A stretch of DNA of 64,000 nt from Mycoavidus sp. HKI (lineage in GTDB: Bacteria; Pseudomonadota; Gammaproteobacteria; Burkholderiales; Burkholderiaceae): assembly GCF_020023735.2 (NCBI RefSeq), contig NZ_CP076444.2, forward strand, positions 1,069,501 through 1,133,500. The letters run 5' to 3'. The notes below the pieces were generated by a model. It had not been told where the DNA came from, ran no database searches, and worked only from the letters and a program-made list of their open reading frames with translations. Below are positions 35,640-43,649 of the stretch, in pieces. Position 1 is the first letter of the stretch. Each line of letters begins with the position of its first letter. Made by a program: the position numbers and the translations under genes.

Positions 35640-37013
35640 CTATATTATGCCGGTCTGCGCTGGAAAATTAAGTGTGCTCAGAACTGACAAGAGTTTTCCA
35701 TTCTGCGCGATATTCACTTTATATCCAGAGCTGACGCGCGATCCGTACCCGACGATACGGCCGCTTGCAATGATTGCTACTAGGTCTCTGCAATAGGGCG
35801 CCGCGTCACTGGCAATCAGATTATGAGAATCAATATATTCCTGCACCAGAAAGCCAGTCAATTGCTGATCGGCAAACAGCGTCTTCCACTGCGCCTCAGT
35901 ATGATCGCGCCCGACAAACACGCCGGCGCCACGCGTATCATACGGATTTTTTATCACCCAATTATCCTTGTTCGCCAGTATATTTTCAGCGTTAATACCC
36001 TCCCCCAACTTTCTGCTATACGGAATCATCTGCCTGATTGCTTCCTGTTCACCCAAATTGAACAAATATGAGAATCTCGGATCAGACATGACGGCAAGGC
36101 ACAATTTATTATCGCCAATCCAGCGGCCTGATAAAGATGAAGGAATGACGATCTCATTATTTACAACACCAGTGCAGAAACGCTCCCACTGTGAAATATC
36201 TTTCAACGTGCGCTGCACGCCATATTTTAGGTACGCGACTTGCAATCGTGGTTTTCCGTTTTCGTAGACATCAGGTGGTGACATCATTGGACATTGATAG
36301 CCTTGATGCTGAAGAAGCTTTTGCAGATGCGGCAACTCAAGAATATTGCCATTGGGTGGATGGAGCAGCCCGATTGCATCGATCGATGTTAGTCCGCGGC
36401 GATGCGCAAGATTCGTGATCCAATCACTAAACCAACTCGGCTGCTCAAGAATGGAAGGAGCACTGCCCCAATTGCTGATAAGTTCTGCGGTTTCAGGGGC
36501 TTCACGCCAATAAGTATTAATGAAACCGAGATACGCGATGCCGCCTGGCGCGTTAGCGTTAAATTCAATAATGCGTAACGTATCGAGGCTATGCCCCATC
36601 ATATCGAATCTGCAAAGGTCAACCGATCGATGCGATGGTTCACAATCTTGCATAACCCAATCATTCAATGCTTTCGGAATAGCCAAAAACGCTTGCAATT
36701 GTGCGTCATCATGATAAGCCGCGACAATCTTTTGCAGTGCAGCAAAGACCGTTTTGATCCGTTGCTGCAAAAGCGCTTCTGCCTGCTTGTGTAAACAGCA
36801 GACGCCAGGCATGATCGGCCAAGGCTTGGTCCGGTTGCCTTCGTAACTTATCACAAGCCCATCTTCTGCTGTGCGCTGCTGTACGTAAGCGTACGCTTGG
36901 CAAAATGTTTCCGATGTCTGCCCGTTACCGATTAAATCTTTATCTGGATCGATAATAGGCAGATCTTTTGTTTCTTGTCTGGTGGTGCTAAGAACAGTGT
37001 TTTCTATAGTCAT
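35640..37013 (-). CDS. ATP-grasp-like ligase (circularly permuted type suspected)
   Basis: A 457-aa protein. The middle RFDMMGHSLDTLRIIEFNAN then APGGIAYLGFINTYW resembles the acidic metal-binding strand of circularly permuted ATP-grasp enzymes (glutathionylspermidine-synthase-like). NWVIKNPYDTRGAGVFVGRD carries the Lys and glycine loop expected to hold ATP, and FLVQEYIDSHNLIASDA and GYGSRVSSGYKVNIAQNGKL fit the last strands. Members join carboxylates to amines in peptide-like compounds. As first gene of an operon with the exporter, it may extend or tailor a peptide, perhaps the NRPS product. Family assignment is moderate, substrate unknown. No conventional C-terminal targeting signal is seen. 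Confidence 0.65.
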   Translation of the reverse strand: MTIENTVLSTTRQETKDLPIIDPDKDLIGNGQTSETFCQAYAYVQQRTAEDGLVISYEGNRTKPWPIMPGVCCLHKQAEALLQQRIKTVFAALQKIVAAYHDDAQLQAFLAIPKALNDWVMQDCEPSHRSVDLCRFDMMGHSLDTLRIIEFNANAPGGIAYLGFINTYWREAPETAELISNWGSAPSILEQPSWFSDWITNLAHRRGLTSIDAIGLLHPPNGNILELPHLQKLLQHQGYQCPMMSPPDVYENGKPRLQVAYLKYGVQRTLKDISQWERFCTGVVNNEIVIPSSLSGRWIGDNKLCLAVMSDPRFSYLFNLGEQEAIRQMIPYSRKLGEGINAENILANKDNWVIKNPYDTRGAGVFVGRDHTEAQWKTLFADQQLTGFLVQEYIDSHNLIASDAAPYCRDLVAIIASGRIVGYGSRVSSGYKVNIAQNGKLLSVLSTLNFPAQTGII

Positions 37014-37119
37014 ATCGCCTCACCTTGATTTAGGGCATCAACAGGGTTTTGTTTTGACAGTAGCAGTTATGCATAAAACTGTTTATTGCGATAGTGCAAA
37101 GTCGCTACACAACTTATAG

Positions 37120-37163
37120 GGCAACGTTAGTCTCCTTCGGTAACCCTTTTTAATGAAGCAACG
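37120..37163. repeat. Dispersed repeat, copy 2 (overlaps the 3' end of preA)
   Basis: Matches 8931-8974 at 39 of 44 positions. The preA stop codon TAA (37129-37127) and its last eleven or so codons lie inside the repeat, so the repeat supplies the C-terminus VASLKRVTEGD. Confidence 0.8.
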
Positions 37164-38431
37164 TGCGGCTCGTCCTGGCATGCCGGGTTGTTCGGATGCG
37201 TGGTCCAGTTCGCGTAGCCGCCGGCGTCAACGCGCTCCATCGTGATGCATTGATCGACTGGGCACACATGCATGCATAAATTGCACCCGACGCAGTTTTC
37301 CTCGACCACCTCGAAATAACGCTGACCATCGCGACTCGCTGTAATCGCTTGGTGGGCAGTGTCTTCACATGCAATATGGCAGAGTCCGCATTGAATGCAT
37401 CGCGACTGATCGATATGCGCTTTGACGTCGTATTGCAGGTTCAAGTATTTCCAGTCGGTGACATTAGGCACCGCGCGGCCACACAAATCGTCGAGTGTTG
37501 CGAAACCTTTGTCGTCCATCCAGTTAGACAAGCCGTCGATCATGTCGTTGACGATCCGGAAGCCGTGGTGCATCGCCGCCGTGCACACCTGCACGCTGCT
37601 AGCGCCGAGTACGATGAACTCAGCCGCATCACGCCAGTTCGAGATGCCGCCGATGCCGGAGATCGGCAACCCAGATGTCTTTGCATCCCGCGCAATTTCA
37701 GCCACCATATGCAATGCGATTGGCTTAACCGCCGGCCCGCAGTAGCCGCCGTGCGTGCCTTTGCCGTCAACGGTTGGTTCTGGCGCCATCTGGTCCAGGT
37801 CAACGGCAATAATCGAGTTGATTGTATTAATCAGCGACACGCCGTCGGCGCCCCCGGCGTATGCAGCACGCGCGCCGAGCCGGATGTCGGTAATGTTTGG
37901 CGTCAGCTTGACGAGGCACGGCAACCTGCTCGCTTGCTTAACCCAGCGCGTGACCATCTCGACGTATTCGGGCACTTGGCCAACCGCTGCACCCATGTTG
38001 CGTTCGCTCATCCCGTGCGGGCAGCCGAAATTGAGCTCGACCGCATCGGCGCCGGTATCCTCAACCTGGGACAAGATCGATTTCCATGCGTACTCCTCGC
38101 ATGGCACCATCAGCGAGACGATCAATGCACGATCCGGCCAGTCGCGCTTGATCTGGGCAATTTCACGTAAGTTCACGTCGAGTGGTCGGTCGGTGATCAA
38201 CTCGATATTGTTAAGTCCCGCGATGCGCTGGCCGTTGTGCGTCGTCGCGCCATATCGCGAGCTTACGTTGACCACATGTGGGTCGAGGCCGAGTGTTTTC
38301 CAGACCACGCCGCCCCAGCCAGCCTCGAATGCGCGATTGACATTGTAGGCCTTATCGGTGGGTGGCGCGGACGCGAGCCAAAACGGGTTCGGTGACGTGA
38401 TACCAGCTATTGTGCAGCGAAGGTCAGGCAT
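37127..38431 (-). CDS. preA: Dihydropyrimidine dehydrogenase subunit PreA
   Basis: A 434-aa NAD-dependent dihydropyrimidine dehydrogenase catalytic subunit, which reduces uracil and thymine using FMN and 4Fe-4S centres. The N-terminal FMN barrel has NPFWLASAPPTDKAYNVNRA, AVELNFGCPHGMSERNMGAA, LVKLTPNITDI and SGIGGISNWRDAAEFI. The C-terminal ferredoxin carries CIQCGLCHIACEDTAHQAI and CVGCNLCMHVCPVDQC, two complete Cys sets. The last residues are encoded by a dispersed repeat and differ from the usual tail; the folded domains are unaffected. It pairs with preT 65 bp upstream on the same strand. The block is richer in GC than its neighbours. Confidence 0.95.
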   Translation of the reverse strand: MPDLRCTIAGITSPNPFWLASAPPTDKAYNVNRAFEAGWGGVVWKTLGLDPHVVNVSSRYGATTHNGQRIAGLNNIELITDRPLDVNLREIAQIKRDWPDRALIVSLMVPCEEYAWKSILSQVEDTGADAVELNFGCPHGMSERNMGAAVGQVPEYVEMVTRWVKQASRLPCLVKLTPNITDIRLGARAAYAGGADGVSLINTINSIIAVDLDQMAPEPTVDGKGTHGGYCGPAVKPIALHMVAEIARDAKTSGLPISGIGGISNWRDAAEFIVLGASSVQVCTAAMHHGFRIVNDMIDGLSNWMDDKGFATLDDLCGRAVPNVTDWKYLNLQYDVKAHIDQSRCIQCGLCHIACEDTAHQAITASRDGQRYFEVVEENCVGCNLCMHVCPVDQCITMERVDAGGYANWTTHPNNPACQDEPHVASLKRVTEGD

Positions 38432-38496
38432 GATCGGCTCTCTAGTTTTCTGATGTCAATGTAGAATCGCAATTGGCTATGCGACGTTATGCTCTG

Positions 38497-39894
38497 TTAC
38501 ACAGCTTTGGCCACGATGCGGGCGAACTGCCGGATGATCGCGTGCGCGGCGAGCTTGCCGTCCTGCACGGCCTGCACGGTTAAGTCCAGCGCCTGATGGT
38601 TAGTGCAGTCGCCGCCTGCCCAAACGCCAGGCAGTGAGGTGGCGCCATCGGCGTCCACCGCGATCCGTGCGCCGTCGAGCGTCAGCAGTTGTGCGTCAAT
38701 GCCATCGGATACAAGCGTCTGGCCTATTGCCTTTAGCACAACGTCCGCCTTGATGCGAAATGTCTCGCCGGTCCCTTCGAGTCGGCCTTCAGCATCCACC
38801 CGCGTCGTCTCGAATTGCACTGCGCTCGCATGCACGTCGCCACTGCCGGCATGCGGCATGCCAACGACACGCAGCGGCCTGGCCCATTCGCGCAGCACCA
38901 CGCCTTGTTTGCGTGCGAAGTCACGTTCCGCCCATGTCGCGCTCATCTGCGCTGCGCCGCGCCGGTAGACCATCGTGACCTGCCGCGCGCCAAGTTTGAC
39001 GCTTTGTACGGCGGCATCGATCGCGGTGTTGCCACCGCCGATTACAACCACGTGCTGTCCGACCGGCAACGTACTGAGGTCGTCGCTTTGGCGTAGCTGA
39101 GCGATGAAGTCGACTGCGTTCAGCACACCGGCAAACGTTTCGCCGTCGGCTTGCAGCGCATTAATGCCACCCAGCCCGATGCCGAGGAACACGGCGTCAA
39201 ACTGTTCACGCAACTGCGTCAGCGCTATATCGCGACCGAGCTGGTGCCGGGCGTGCAACTCGATGCCGCCGATCGACAGCAGCCATTGCACTTCACGCTG
39301 CGCAAAATCGTCGACCGTTTTATACGCGGCGATGCCGTACTCATTGAGTCCGCCCGGCTTGTCGTGCGCATCGAAGATCGTTACCCGATGTCCACTCAGG
39401 GCGAGCGTATGCGCGCATGCGAGGCCGGCTGGCCCGGCACCGACCACGGCGACGTGCCGCCCAGTATCGGCCGCCCGTGTGAAAAGCGGTTTACCCGATG
39501 CCGCTTCATGCGCCATCTGGTGATCGGTTGCATGCCGTTGCAACGCACCAATCGCAACAGGCATGCTGTCTTGGTGGTTGAATACACAAGCACCTTCGCA
39601 CAGAATCTCGGTCGGACACGCGCGCGCACACATGCCGCCAAGAGGGTTGGCTGAGAGGATGTCGCGCGCGGCGCCCACCAGGTTGCCGTTGCCAATCTTG
39701 CGGATAAAGCCTGGAATGTCGATACTCGTTGGGCATGCGTTTACACACGGCGCATCGTAGCAGTAGTAGCAGCGGTGCGCCTCGACAACCGCTGCGTGAG
39801 CGCTGAGCGGGGGCGCCACATCGGCGAAGTTTGCCGCGAGTTGTTCTGCAGGCAGGCAGCCTGCAGCAATATCGTCGTTCTTATGTAATGTCAT
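38497..39894 (-). CDS. preT: Dihydropyrimidine dehydrogenase subunit PreT
   Basis: The NAD(P)H-accepting FAD/iron-sulfur partner of PreA, related to the glutamate synthase small subunit. The N-terminal cysteine region has HRCYYCYDAPCVNACPTSID and MCARACPTEILCEGACVF; FAD site VAVVGAGPAGLACAHTLAL; NAD site VVVIGGGNTAIDAAVQSVKL; C-terminal GVWAGGDCTNHQALDLTVQA. The frame is open to 39921, but ATG 39894 (MTLHKNDDIA) has AAGGAG eight bases upstream and is preferred; the product is 465 aa. Together PreTA start reductive pyrimidine breakdown or run in reverse. It forms an operon with preA. Confidence 0.95.
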   Translation of the reverse strand: MTLHKNDDIAAGCLPAEQLAANFADVAPPLSAHAAVVEAHRCYYCYDAPCVNACPTSIDIPGFIRKIGNGNLVGAARDILSANPLGGMCARACPTEILCEGACVFNHQDSMPVAIGALQRHATDHQMAHEAASGKPLFTRAADTGRHVAVVGAGPAGLACAHTLALSGHRVTIFDAHDKPGGLNEYGIAAYKTVDDFAQREVQWLLSIGGIELHARHQLGRDIALTQLREQFDAVFLGIGLGGINALQADGETFAGVLNAVDFIAQLRQSDDLSTLPVGQHVVVIGGGNTAIDAAVQSVKLGARQVTMVYRRGAAQMSATWAERDFARKQGVVLREWARPLRVVGMPHAGSGDVHASAVQFETTRVDAEGRLEGTGETFRIKADVVLKAIGQTLVSDGIDAQLLTLDGARIAVDADGATSLPGVWAGGDCTNHQALDLTVQAVQDGKLAAHAIIRQFARIVAKAV

Positions 39895-39984
39895 CGAAGC
39901 GCTCCTTTGAACAAGAAACATGGCCCTGCCGAACGTAAGCCACTCGCAGGTGCGATGTGCAGCAAATAACGCAATGCAAAATGG

Positions 39985-40010
39985 CGAGGCGCTGGACAGC
40001 CTACGCCTCG
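39985..40010. terminator. Hairpin between preT promoter region and the ilvE operon
   Basis: Seven-base perfect arms CGAGGCG (39985-39991) and CGCCTCG (40004-40010) with a 12-base loop. It lies downstream of the minus-strand ilvE operon and upstream of preT. No long T-run follows, so termination is only suggested. Confidence 0.4.
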
Positions 40011-40069
40011 TAGTTTACTAGCGGCCACAATGTTTGACCAGCCCACCAGCCCAGCGTTCTGAGGCATTT

Positions 40070-40153
40070 TTATCTGTTACGCTTGTAATCTTCAATAATT
40101 TCAGTAATCACACGGCTAGATTGTGCTCTTTCAACTGCATTTGTTTCAGTCAT
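40070..40153 (-). CDS. 27-codon ORF after the aminotransferase gene
   Basis: Encodes MTETNAVERAQSSRVITEII then EDYKRNR, 56 bp after the ilvE-like stop on the same strand. It is hydrophilic, with helix propensity and no signal sequence. The ribosome site is weak. It may be a genuine small protein of the polyketide operon or a chance frame; I do not recognise it. Confidence 0.3.
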   Translation of the reverse strand: MTETNAVERAQSSRVITEIIEDYKRNR

Positions 40154-40209
40154 AGTTCGCTTTTTATCACAGCCTCAAGCACTGGTATTTGCATATGGTG
40201 ATATTCTCT

Positions 40210-41130
40210 TCAAATTAATGTGAGCCAGTGTGCATATTGGGGGTCTTTGCCTGTCACAATATCAAAAAATGCGCGTTGCAATTTTGCCGTTATTGGACCA
40301 CGCCGTCCCTCGCCGATAAGCCGGTTATCGAGTTCACGAATTGGGATAATTTCAGCGGCGGTGCCAGTAAAAAAAGCTTCATCAGCACAATACATTTCAT
40401 CACGTGTGATGCGTTTTTCAATGACTTCAATATCATATGCTCGCGCCAGTATCATCACGGTGTCACGTGTGATTCCATCTAGGCAAGATGAAAGGTCAGG
40501 CGTGTAGAGCCGGCCCTTGCTAACCATAAATACGTTTTCACCGGAACCTTCCGAGACATAACCGTCGGTATCTAGCAAGAGTGCTTCGTCATAGCCATTG
40601 GCCGCGACTTCTTGGTGTGCCAGAATGGAATTCACATACCAGCCGCTGGCTTTCGCGCGCACCATTGAAACATTCACATGATGACGCTGAAGCGATGAAA
40701 TTTTAACCCGGATGCCCGCAGTAAGTGCCTGCTCCCCGAGATAGGTTGCCCAGGGCCAGGCGGCGATCGCGACGTGAACCGAATTGCCTTTGGCCGAGAG
40801 GCCGAGTTTTTCGGAGCCCAACCATGCAATTGGCCGGATGTAGCCTGATTCAAGTTGGTTCGTGCGCACCACTTCGATCTGTGCGTCGGCAATGGTCTGC
40901 TGATCGAACGGTAAAGTCATTTGAAAGATTTTTGCCGAATTAAACAAGCGTCGGGTGTGCTCCTGTAGACGGAAGATAGCTGTGCCAGCGGCCGTTTGAT
41001 AGGCCCGGACCCCTTCAAAAATGCCCATGCCGTAATGTAATGTATGGCTTAGAACATGAATGTTGGCAGAGCGCCAGTCAACTAATTGACCATCCATCCA
41101 GATTTTGCCGTCGCGGTCTGCCATTGACAT
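40210..41130 (-). CDS. ilvE: Branched-chain amino acid aminotransferase (IlvE type)
   Basis: A 306-aa class IV PLP enzyme that interconverts Leu, Ile and Val with their 2-oxo acids. The PLP lysine is Lys160 in MVRAKASGWYVNS; other signatures are HTLHYGMGIFEGVRAY, YDEALLLDTDGYVSEGSGEN and FTGTAAEIIPIRELDNR. GGGAG six bases before the ATG supports the start. It follows the KS gene by 37 bp in the same direction, so it belongs to the polyketide operon rather than to a housekeeping ilv locus. It is likely a dedicated copy producing a 2-oxo acid or amine for that pathway. Whether it is also the cell's only IlvE cannot be judged. Confidence 0.92.
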   Translation of the reverse strand: MSMADRDGKIWMDGQLVDWRSANIHVLSHTLHYGMGIFEGVRAYQTAAGTAIFRLQEHTRRLFNSAKIFQMTLPFDQQTIADAQIEVVRTNQLESGYIRPIAWLGSEKLGLSAKGNSVHVAIAAWPWATYLGEQALTAGIRVKISSLQRHHVNVSMVRAKASGWYVNSILAHQEVAANGYDEALLLDTDGYVSEGSGENVFMVSKGRLYTPDLSSCLDGITRDTVMILARAYDIEVIEKRITRDEMYCADEAFFTGTAAEIIPIRELDNRLIGEGRRGPITAKLQRAFFDIVTGKDPQYAHWLTLI

Positions 41131-41167
41131 AGGATTCTCCCTAGTGCATCAGTTAGTTTAATTATCT

Positions 41168-43618
41168 TTACAGCTTGCCGGCGCTACCGGCCCTATCCCA
41201 ACCTGAAATTGGGGGACAAGCAGCTTTATCTTGCGGTGGCATTAACCAATGGATCTGAGGCTCAAACGCATAACTTGGCACGGTGATCTTGCGTCCTCTA
41301 CCGGACGTTACCGCTTGCCAGTTAATTGTGGCTCCATGTTCATATAGCTTCGCCAGAGCCTTTCGAGGTCCATTGAAATCGCAATCTTCTGTGATGCTTG
41401 GAAGCCAAAGCCCTTCGTGCGCTGGCACACAGCTGCGCGTCATATTGAGCAAGGTTGAGTTAGGACCAAGCTCAACAAAAATGCGTACGCCGCTTTGCCA
41501 TAAAGACTCTATCCCTTTTTGAAACTGAATCGGCTCACGAGCCTGCTGTACCCAGTATGAAGGGGAAGTAATAGCCTGGTCTGCTATTTCGCCACTCAGA
41601 CTGGATATAAACGGGATAGTGGGCGAGTGCAAAGACGTGTGTTCAACATCAGTATGTAGCCCACGCGCGCGGGCTATCACTAATCGTAAAGCTTCTGGCA
41701 GCGTAATGATTCCTGCGACTGGCGCGGCAGCATACTCTCCTATACCATGTCCCAAAACAGCAGCGGGTTTGATACCCCAGGCTGTCCACATTTGACTAAG
41801 CGCATAAGTAAACGCAAACATGGCGGGTTGAGCAAAACATGTCTCTTGAATACGTGTATCTGGTTCAGAGAGTAGACGAGAAAGAGAGACATCAAGGCTT
41901 CCCTCTACAATTTTGTCGCACGCTAGAATTGCTTCGCGGAAAACCGGCTCCTGGGCTAATAGGGCGCGCCCCATTTCAAAGCTTGGAGTCTCTTGCCCAT
42001 TGAAAAGAAAAGCTATCCCACCACGCTCAACTCGCGGCGCTACAGATTTTTTATGAGCCAGTTGCTCTTGGGCTGAGGCTACATCATTCGCCACAATAGC
42101 TATACGATGCTCGTAATGGGGCTTGAATGCGCTAGCTGACGTACAAACATCCGCAAAATTTTTTGTATCAGCCTGCTGCAGAAAAACTTGCCAACGCTTT
42201 AAATTGGCTGAGAGTGCGGCCGTAGTCTTGGCTGATATGGTAAGAATATTGGCACCTGGGGCATCAACGCGAACTGGAGAAGGACGGGGAGGGGCTTGTT
42301 CAAGAATAATATGTACATTAGTACCCCCAGCTCCTGATCCGCTCACGCCTGCGCGTCTTGGTCCTGCACTGATTGGCCATTCGATGAGTGTTGGATTAAC
42401 AAAAAACGGACTTGCCTCAAAGTTAATCGCTGGATTGGCGTGTTTAAAGTTAAGCGTCGGTGGAACCAAGCCGTGCTGCAACGATAAAATGGCTTTTATT
42501 AATCCAGCCATACCTGCTGCAGAACCCAGGTGACCAATGTTTGGCTTGACGGAACTCAAAGCACAAAATTGTTTTTTTGAACTTGAGCGCTGGAATGCTT
42601 CTGTCAGTGCCGCTACTTCCAGCGGGTCGCCCATCTTGGTTCCCGTACCGTATGCTTCGATAAGCCCGATGCTATCTGCTGAAACGCCAGCAATTTCCTG
42701 TGCTTCTGCCACCACGTTGGCTAGGGCTTTTACGCTAGGTGCTGTAAAACTGACCTTTGCATTACCATCATTGTTAACGGCCGTTCCTTTGATAACGGCA
42801 TAAATGACATCATCATCAGCTTGCGCGTCTACCAGTCTTTTAAGTAACACCACCGCCACACCACTGCCCCCAACGGGTCCCGCTGCTGCCGCATCGAAAG
42901 GACGACACACACCATCAGGAGGCAATATGCTGCCCTCGCTGTAGCAATATCCTTTTTTGATAGGAATACTAATAGAGGCGGCACCGGCAAGTGCCATATC
43001 GCATTCACCATTGAGGACTGCCTGGCAGGCAGAATGCACAGCAATGAGGCCCGTTGAACAAGCGCTTTGTACATTGATGCTCGGTCCTGTCAAACCTAAC
43101 TTGTAAGACGCACGCGTGCATAGAAAGTCATTGTTATTGGCAATAATGACATCCAAGCCCTCAAGGCCATTAGTGTTTTTAAGCATCGCAGCATGTGGCG
43201 CCACATGCTTAGAAAAATAGCTATCCATTTGGGGGCCAGCATAGAGACTTGCGCCGGCTCCTCCAAAGCAGCCAATGCGTCCGGTATAGGAAGCCGGGTT
43301 ATAACTGCCATTTTCTAAAGCCTCAGCAGCGCAGGTCAAAAACAGACGATGTTGTGGATCGGTCAGTGCGGCTTCTGCATCCGTCATGCCAAAGAAGGTA
43401 GCATCAAATTGATCAGCGCAGTCTAAAACACCACCAACGGGCACATAGTTCGGTGATTCCGCTAGAGTGCGAGTCACGCCCGCTGCCACCAGTTCATCCA
43501 CGCTAAAGCGTGTAAGAGAACAAACAGCGTGGCGAAGATTATTCCAGTACGTATCCGCATCATTGGCACCTGGAAAACGCAAACTTAAGCCAATCACAGC
43601 GATATCTAGATTTTCCAA
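41168..43618 (-). CDS. Polyketide synthase protein: KS with altered active site plus degenerate AT
   Basis: 816 aa. KS at residues 3-440: Cys187 in NVQSACSTGL and the late His363 in KPNIGHLGSAAGMAG are present, but the first catalytic His is Tyr323 (EAYGTGTKMGDPLE instead of EAHGTGT). AT-like region about 534-760: FLFNGQETPSFEMGRAL, then GHGIGEYAAA where the nucleophile Ser is Gly625. The roughly 90-100 residues that form the small ferredoxin-like subdomain, including most of the catalytic His region, are missing between LVIARARGLHTD and SLHSPTIPFISSLSG. The AT should be inactive. There is no ACP or thioesterase on this protein; carriers must come from the neighbouring gene. Second gene of a minus-strand operon. 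Confidence 0.88.
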   Translation of the reverse strand: MENLDIAVIGLSLRFPGANDADTYWNNLRHAVCSLTRFSVDELVAAGVTRTLAESPNYVPVGGVLDCADQFDATFFGMTDAEAALTDPQHRLFLTCAAEALENGSYNPASYTGRIGCFGGAGASLYAGPQMDSYFSKHVAPHAAMLKNTNGLEGLDVIIANNNDFLCTRASYKLGLTGPSINVQSACSTGLIAVHSACQAVLNGECDMALAGAASISIPIKKGYCYSEGSILPPDGVCRPFDAAAAGPVGGSGVAVVLLKRLVDAQADDDVIYAVIKGTAVNNDGNAKVSFTAPSVKALANVVAEAQEIAGVSADSIGLIEAYGTGTKMGDPLEVAALTEAFQRSSSKKQFCALSSVKPNIGHLGSAAGMAGLIKAILSLQHGLVPPTLNFKHANPAINFEASPFFVNPTLIEWPISAGPRRAGVSGSGAGGTNVHIILEQAPPRPSPVRVDAPGANILTISAKTTAALSANLKRWQVFLQQADTKNFADVCTSASAFKPHYEHRIAIVANDVASAQEQLAHKKSVAPRVERGGIAFLFNGQETPSFEMGRALLAQEPVFREAILACDKIVEGSLDVSLSRLLSEPDTRIQETCFAQPAMFAFTYALSQMWTAWGIKPAAVLGHGIGEYAAAPVAGIITLPEALRLVIARARGLHTDVEHTSLHSPTIPFISSLSGEIADQAITSPSYWVQQAREPIQFQKGIESLWQSGVRIFVELGPNSTLLNMTRSCVPAHEGLWLPSITEDCDFNGPRKALAKLYEHGATINWQAVTSGRGRKITVPSYAFEPQIHWLMPPQDKAACPPISGWDRAGSAGKL

Positions 43619-43649
43619 ATTATTAACCTGGTTGGTGTGTGATTAAAGC

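Noticed and set aside
37349-39654. Long plus-strand frames opposite preA and preT (up to 273 codons)
   Set aside because: High-GC coding DNA often leaves long antisense frames; the minus-strand proteins have full motif sets.
40210-41130. Treating ilvE as an isolated housekeeping gene
   Set aside because: A 37-bp gap to the KS gene and the same orientation make an operon with the polyketide genes more likely.
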